DNA from: UBA9732 sp963609725
Lineage (GTDB): Bacteria > Spirochaetota > Spirochaetia > Sphaerochaetales > Sphaerochaetaceae
Length of the DNA: 8,823 bases
Direction: 5' to 3'
NCBI GenBank assembly: GCA_963609725.1
Contig: CAVDLI010000069.1
Location: forward strand, 1 to 8,823
Shown here: piece by piece, positions 5,668-8,823 of the stretch
Layout: each line of letters opens with the position of its first letter
Position numbering within the stretch: the first letter of the stretch is position 1
The notes under the pieces: generated by a model
Told to the model about the DNA's origin: nothing
Databases searched by the model: none
The model's input: the letters and a program-made list of their open reading frames with translations, nothing else
Made by a program: the position numbers and the translations under genes

Positions 5668-7119
5668 ATGATGGTTCAAGTAGAGGAGTTTTTGAATAAG
5701 CATAATCTAAACCCTCAGAGTATAAGCATGGATGGTCTTTGCAAATACTTTATTAGAGAAATGGAGAAAGGCTTAGTTGGTCATAAAAGTTCTCTTCCAA
5801 TGATTCCTAGTTACTGTTCTCCTAATGCAATGCCAAGTTCTGGTGAAAAAGTCATTGTCATAGATGCAGGTGGAACAAATTTGCGTACTTGTGTTGTTGA
5901 ATTTGATAGTGCCTTGCAACCTGTGATTAGAGATTTTAAGAGTACTCGTATGCCAGGTTATGAAAAGGAAGTTTCAGCTCATGAGTTTTTTGATTCTTTT
6001 GCAAATGAAGTAGAACGTCTCATAGATGAAAGTGACAGAATTGCTTTTTGTTTTTCGTATGCTGCAAATATTCTTCCTAACCACGATGGCATTCCAATTG
6101 GATTTAGCAAAGAAATTAAGGCTCCTGAAGTAGTAGGTATGCATCTTGGAGAAAATTTGCTTTTACATCTTGCATCACGAGGGCACGACGTTTCTTCTAA
6201 GAAAATTATTATCTTAAATGATACTGTTGCAACTCTTCTTGCAGCTCTTTCTCATAATACAAACTCTAAATATGACGGTTGCGTTGGGTTTATTTTAGGA
6301 ACTGGCACAAATACAGCTTATATTGAGCAAAATAGTAAGATTCACAAGCTCCCAGAGGGTCATCCTATGAAAGGCTCTCAAATTATTAATGTTGAATCTG
6401 GATGTCTGAATATTTGTCTTGGAGATATAGATAAAGAATTTCTAAATAGCACTGTAAATCCTTTGACATACAATTTTGAAAAAATGATAAGCGGTGCGTA
6501 TCTTGGGCATTTGGGGTGGCACATTATTTCTACAGCTGTAAAAGAAAATCTTTTTAGTCCTTCTTTTGTTTCTCGTTTTAATGAACTTGCACCAAGTTCT
6601 AATTGTATTGAACCAATAGAAATAAGTTCATTTTTGGCTCGTTATCACGTTAGTTCTTTTGAAGGCTCTAGTGCTTGCGATTATGCAGATTATTATGGTG
6701 GCACAGGTCTTTTGTTAAAATGTGTAGGCTGTGATTGTGTAAATAGTGAGTTTGTAAACAGTGATTGCATGTGCAGTGATATAAATAGTGATGTACATAG
6801 AGATGTACATAGTGACGCAAATTATGCTACTGATGCTAAGATTTTATATGAAATATTAACAGCATTTATTTCAAGAGCTGCAAAACTTACAGCTGTAAAT
6901 CTTGCAGCTGCTATTCTCATGACAAAATTTGGAAAAGACCCTAACCATCCTGTTTTGATTAATGCAGATGGCACTACATTCCATAAAACAACTTATTTGA
7001 AAAAGTTTACTCAAGAATATCTAGATGAATATCTTTCTCAAAAGGGAAGAAGTGCTGTTATTATAAAAATTGAAAAATCTCCAATCATAGGCTGTGCTAT
7101 AGGTGGCCTAACTATTTAG
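5668..7119 (+). CDS. Eukaryote-type hexokinase
   Basis: This 483-residue member of the hexokinase (Hexokinase_1/Hexokinase_2) family is expected to phosphorylate glucose or related hexoses with ATP at the entry to glycolysis, in the cytoplasm. Visible motifs, in order, are the phosphate-1 loop DAGGTNLR (66-73), the small-domain segment FSYAANILPNHDG (129-141), LNDTVATL with the catalytic base D185 (183-190), the phosphate-2 motif GFILGTGTNTAYIE (207-220), NVESG (241-245), FEKMISGAYLG (270-280, E271 sugar-binding), ISRAAKLTAVNLAAA (401-415) and the adenosine motif LINADGTTF (430-438). The classical hexokinase signature is degenerate, with SYA in place of SFP and FSK in place of WTK, as expected for a divergent bacterial member. 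Residues 352-385 are an extra Cys/His-rich repetitive insertion just before the helix that contains ISRAAKL. The two adjacent Met codons leave the exact start open. Its stop codon overlaps that of the convergent lipase gene. Confidence 0.88.
   Translation: MMVQVEEFLNKHNLNPQSISMDGLCKYFIREMEKGLVGHKSSLPMIPSYCSPNAMPSSGEKVIVIDAGGTNLRTCVVEFDSALQPVIRDFKSTRMPGYEKEVSAHEFFDSFANEVERLIDESDRIAFCFSYAANILPNHDGIPIGFSKEIKAPEVVGMHLGENLLLHLASRGHDVSSKKIIILNDTVATLLAALSHNTNSKYDGCVGFILGTGTNTAYIEQNSKIHKLPEGHPMKGSQIINVESGCLNICLGDIDKEFLNSTVNPLTYNFEKMISGAYLGHLGWHIISTAVKENLFSPSFVSRFNELAPSSNCIEPIEISSFLARYHVSSFEGSSACDYADYYGGTGLLLKCVGCDCVNSEFVNSDCMCSDINSDVHRDVHSDANYATDAKILYEILTAFISRAAKLTAVNLAAAILMTKFGKDPNHPVLINADGTTFHKTTYLKKFTQEYLDEYLSQKGRSAVIIKIEKSPIIGCAIGGLTI
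6739..6816 (+). repeat. Degenerate 12/15-nt tandem repeat inside the hexokinase gene
   Basis: Six in-frame units follow a (G/A)TAAATAGTGAT-like core: at 6739 and 6754 (15 nt each), then at 6769, 6781, 6793 and 6805 (12 nt each). They encode VNSEF, VNSDC, MCSD, INSD, VHRD and VHSD. All units keep the reading frame. The array sits between conserved hexokinase segments, so it adds a surface loop without touching the catalytic motifs, and probably arose by slippage or local duplication. Confidence 0.75.
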
Positions 7120-8288
7120 AGAGGTTTTTCAAAAACCTCTAGAGATTTGTTATTAGACTCTTTACTAGAGTTTGTGTCCAATTTATTCTCAATTAACATA
7201 GTTGTGACAGAAAGTATTTCGTTTGAATATTTTTCTGCAATATTTAGTGCAAAATTTTCCATCTTTTTAATTATTGCGGGATCTGTTTCATCCATCTTTA
7301 TTGCAATGTCTAAAGGCTCATCTATGCGAGTATAATCAACATCACACATGTTTTCTAAAACATAATCTACTGTACGTTTTTGGGCTGTTGAATACATTGG
7401 GCTTACTTGATCTACCCAACTTAGAAGGCCAAATGTGTCTTCAAGTGTCATTGTGTGATTTTTGCCTGAAGTACTAAATGAAATTACATGGAATTTCTTA
7501 CAGTTAGGGTAGAGTTTTTTTGCTTCTATATAAGCAAATAATGCCGGATTATTTGCAATAACTCCTCCGTCTACTAATATTTGACCATCTTTTATAAGAG
7601 GTGCAAAATATGTGGGAGCAGCGCTTGTAGCTCTTGCTGCATCTTTTACAAGAAATTCCTTATTTTCGTAACTTTTTAATAAAGCAGGACTTCCAGTTGA
7701 AAGGTCATAACTCATAATTAATGTTGGAACAGTCGCTTGCTCGAGCGTTGATTGTCCAAACCACTGGTCAAGCATCATTTCTATTCCAAATGCGGGATAT
7801 TTTGTTGATGTTATTTTTCTAAGTCCTGTGAAAGTTGATGTTGGGAAAATTGTTTTTCCCATACACATATATTGCTCAAGAATATCATCTAAGTTTACTT
7901 GCGGTGCATTTTTACAAATTTTGTACCCAAAAGAAGTTGGGCATGTTAAAGCAAGTGAAATAAGACCTCCTGTTGAAGTTCCTGCAACCAAATCAAAATA
8001 AGATTCAAGACTATCTTCGCCACCACATCTTCTTATTTCTTCTTCTAGTTTTTTTATGAAAATCATTGGGATTATGCCCCGCATACCACCACCATCTATG
8101 CAAAGAATAAATCTTTCTTCTGGTTTTTCTTTTTTAGGTTCTTCTTTTAACTCTTCCTCTTGTTCTTCTTTTGGTGCTTCAATTGCAAGAAGTTTTGATT
8201 TCTCTTTGTCTTTTTTTATTGCAATTCTTTTATTTCTATATTCTTGTATTTTTGTTTTTAGTGTATTAAGCAGTTGTGATATTCTCAT
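7116..8288 (-). CDS. Patatin-like phospholipase/acyl hydrolase
   Basis: This is a 390-residue serine lipid acyl hydrolase of the patatin family. With the ATG at 8288-8286 as residue 1, the oxyanion-hole loop is DGGGMRG (65-71), the nucleophile elbow is GTSTGG (103-108, S105) and the second member of the Ser-Asp dyad is D240 in VDGGVIANNP (239-248). RATSAAPTYF (219-228) is the usual segment before it. The N-terminus (1-58) is a basic helix followed by a Lys/Glu-rich, probably disordered linker. No signal peptide is seen, so a cytoplasmic or membrane-surface role is likely. The frame stays open to a TTG at 8378, but that extension would overlap the divergent radical SAM gene and lacks a ribosome binding site, so the ATG is preferred even though its own Shine-Dalgarno sequence is weak. 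The substrate is unknown. It resembles effector patatins such as CapV, but no cyclase gene is nearby. Confidence 0.85.
   Translation of the reverse strand: MRISQLLNTLKTKIQEYRNKRIAIKKDKEKSKLLAIEAPKEEQEEELKEEPKKEKPEERFILCIDGGGMRGIIPMIFIKKLEEEIRRCGGEDSLESYFDLVAGTSTGGLISLALTCPTSFGYKICKNAPQVNLDDILEQYMCMGKTIFPTSTFTGLRKITSTKYPAFGIEMMLDQWFGQSTLEQATVPTLIMSYDLSTGSPALLKSYENKEFLVKDAARATSAAPTYFAPLIKDGQILVDGGVIANNPALFAYIEAKKLYPNCKKFHVISFSTSGKNHTMTLEDTFGLLSWVDQVSPMYSTAQKRTVDYVLENMCDVDYTRIDEPLDIAIKMDETDPAIIKKMENFALNIAEKYSNEILSVTTMLIENKLDTNSSKESNNKSLEVFEKPL
7120..7140. terminator. Perfect inverted repeat between convergent genes, possible bidirectional terminator
   Basis: AGAGGTTTTT (7120-7129) and AAAAACCTCT (7131-7140) are exact inverse complements around C7130. 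The repeat begins on the base after the hexokinase stop codon and at the same time encodes the last codons (EVFEKPL) of the lipase on the other strand. Either transcript can fold an 8-9-bp hairpin. No clean T-run follows the stem in either direction, so intrinsic termination is plausible but not canonical. Confidence 0.45.
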
Positions 8289-8299
8289 GCAACTAAAAA

Positions 8300-8308
8300 T
8301 GATATATT
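8300..8308 (+). promoter_or_regulatory. Candidate extended -10 promoter of the radical SAM gene
   Basis: TGATATATT is a TG-N-TATATT extended -10 element (five of six in the hexamer) without a recognisable -35. It lies in the 41-bp gap between the divergent lipase and radical SAM genes. Transcription would start near 8315, giving a very short leader that barely includes the ribosome binding site, so the assignment is tentative. Confidence 0.3.
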
Positions 8309-8315
8309 TATTGCC

Positions 8316-8320
8316 AAGGG
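8316..8320 (+). promoter_or_regulatory. Ribosome binding site of the radical SAM gene
   Basis: AAGGG lies 9 bases before the ATG at 8330 and fixes this start. It also argues that the lipase on the other strand does not extend upstream of 8288. Confidence 0.6.
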
Positions 8321-8329
8321 TCAAGATAA

Positions 8330-8823
8330 ATGAAACTAAAAGATGAAGTAGATACAAATTCTGATTATTATTCTGCAAACTTATCTAGTTTGTATTCTCA
8401 CTGTACGTTGTGTCCAAACAATTGCAATGTTGATAGAGCTTCTGGTAAGGTTGGGCGTTGTGGTCAAACAAATCAAATAAGAATTGCATGGGTAGGTCTC
8501 CATAAGGGAGAAGAGCCTCCAATTTCAGGAGACAAAGGTTCCGGAATGATATTTTTTTGTGGATGTCCATTACACTGCCAATACTGCCAAAATTATCAAA
8601 TTAGTGGATTTTGTGAAAATGCTTCACATTACGATGGCATTGTTGTTTCTGAAGATGAGCTTTCCACTTTAATGCTTGATTTGCAAAATTTGGGAGCCTC
8701 TTCAATTAATTTAGTTACGGGAACGCATTATATTCCGTCAATTGTTATTGCTTTACAGAATGCTAAAAAAAGAGGTTTAACACTTCCTGTTGTTTGGAAT
8801 TCTTCAGGATATGAGAGCGTTGA
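8330..8823 (+). CDS. PflX-like radical SAM protein (3' end outside window)
   Basis: This reading frame starts at ATG 8330 and is still open at the right edge after 164 codons, so the gene is partial here. The radical SAM [4Fe-4S] motif is CPLHCQYC (C79, C83, C86) within IFFCGCPLHCQYCQNYQIS. An N-terminal cysteine set, C25, C28, C32 and C44 (CTLCPNNC and GRC), and the segments EEPPISGDKGSG (61-72) and INLVTGTHYIPSIV (126-139) match, from memory, the uncharacterised PflX family of proteins similar to pyruvate formate-lyase activating enzyme (COG1313). Such proteins cleave S-adenosylmethionine to make a 5'-deoxyadenosyl radical, but the target of this family is not established. An extra C77 two residues before the motif replaces the more usual Ser. 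A function as the formate-lyase activase itself is unlikely. It is divergently arranged with the lipase gene. Confidence 0.85.
   Translation, partial: MKLKDEVDTNSDYYSANLSSLYSHCTLCPNNCNVDRASGKVGRCGQTNQIRIAWVGLHKGEEPPISGDKGSGMIFFCGCPLHCQYCQNYQISGFCENASHYDGIVVSEDELSTLMLDLQNLGASSINLVTGTHYIPSIVIALQNAKKRGLTLPVVWNSSGYESV

Noticed and set aside
7155..7175. Second hairpin (ACTCT-TTACT-AGAGT) as a plus-strand terminator for hexokinase
   Set aside because: A 5-7-bp stem inside lipase coding sequence without a proper T-run. It is too weak to call.
7116..8378. Patatin gene beginning at TTG 8378 with a hydrophobic N-terminal signal
   Set aside because: The extension is antisense to the clearly coding start of the radical SAM gene, uses TTG without a ribosome binding site, and precedes a better ATG.
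8385..8570. 61-codon minus-strand frame at the right end
   Set aside because: It is antisense to the cysteine-rich N-terminus of the radical SAM gene, which has strong family motifs.
7116..8823. CBASS-like defence system with a CapV-type patatin effector
   Set aside because: No nucleotidyltransferase, sensor or other defence gene is in the window. The motifs seen are common to all patatin-family hydrolases.

Overview
The window is A+T-rich, densely packed bacterial DNA. Its gene set (a molybdenum hydroxylase of the selenium-dependent xanthine dehydrogenase type, a eukaryote-type hexokinase, an SbcB-like exonuclease, a patatin-like lipase and a PflX-like radical SAM protein) suggests an anaerobic, fermentative bacterium. 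A Treponema-like spirochaete is my best guess. That guess comes from recalled distributions of these families, not from a marker gene in the window.

Layout, left to right. Bases 1-225 hold no confident gene. They contain a GC-richer patch with two short dyads and an AT-only palindrome. Bases 226-3357 (minus) encode a 1043-residue molybdenum hydroxylase that fuses two [2Fe-2S] domains, the complete molybdopterin subunit and a C-terminal polyferredoxin with four [4Fe-4S] motifs. It has no FAD domain. A well-formed sigma-70-type promoter lies directly upstream, decorated with two sets of short direct repeats. Bases 3455-4879 (minus) encode exonuclease I. A 74-bp divergent region separates it from a plus-strand pair: an unrecognised exported protein (4954-5619) and, 48 bp on, a hexokinase (5668-7119). 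The hexokinase reading frame converges with a patatin-like phospholipase on the minus strand (7116-8288). The two stop codons overlap by 4 bp and a perfect 21-bp inverted repeat follows. At the right edge a divergent plus-strand radical SAM gene begins at 8330 and runs off the window.

The genes do not form one pathway. The hydroxylase (purine or aldehyde-type oxidation linked to low-potential electron carriers), the hexokinase (sugar entry into glycolysis) and the radical SAM activase-like protein all fit an anaerobic fermenter. ExoI serves DNA repair and the patatin acts on lipids. I see no tRNA, rRNA, CRISPR array, insertion sequence or phage gene. The most unusual items are the polyferredoxin fusion on the hydroxylase, its repeat-decorated promoter, and a Cys/His-rich tandem-repeat insertion in the hexokinase.
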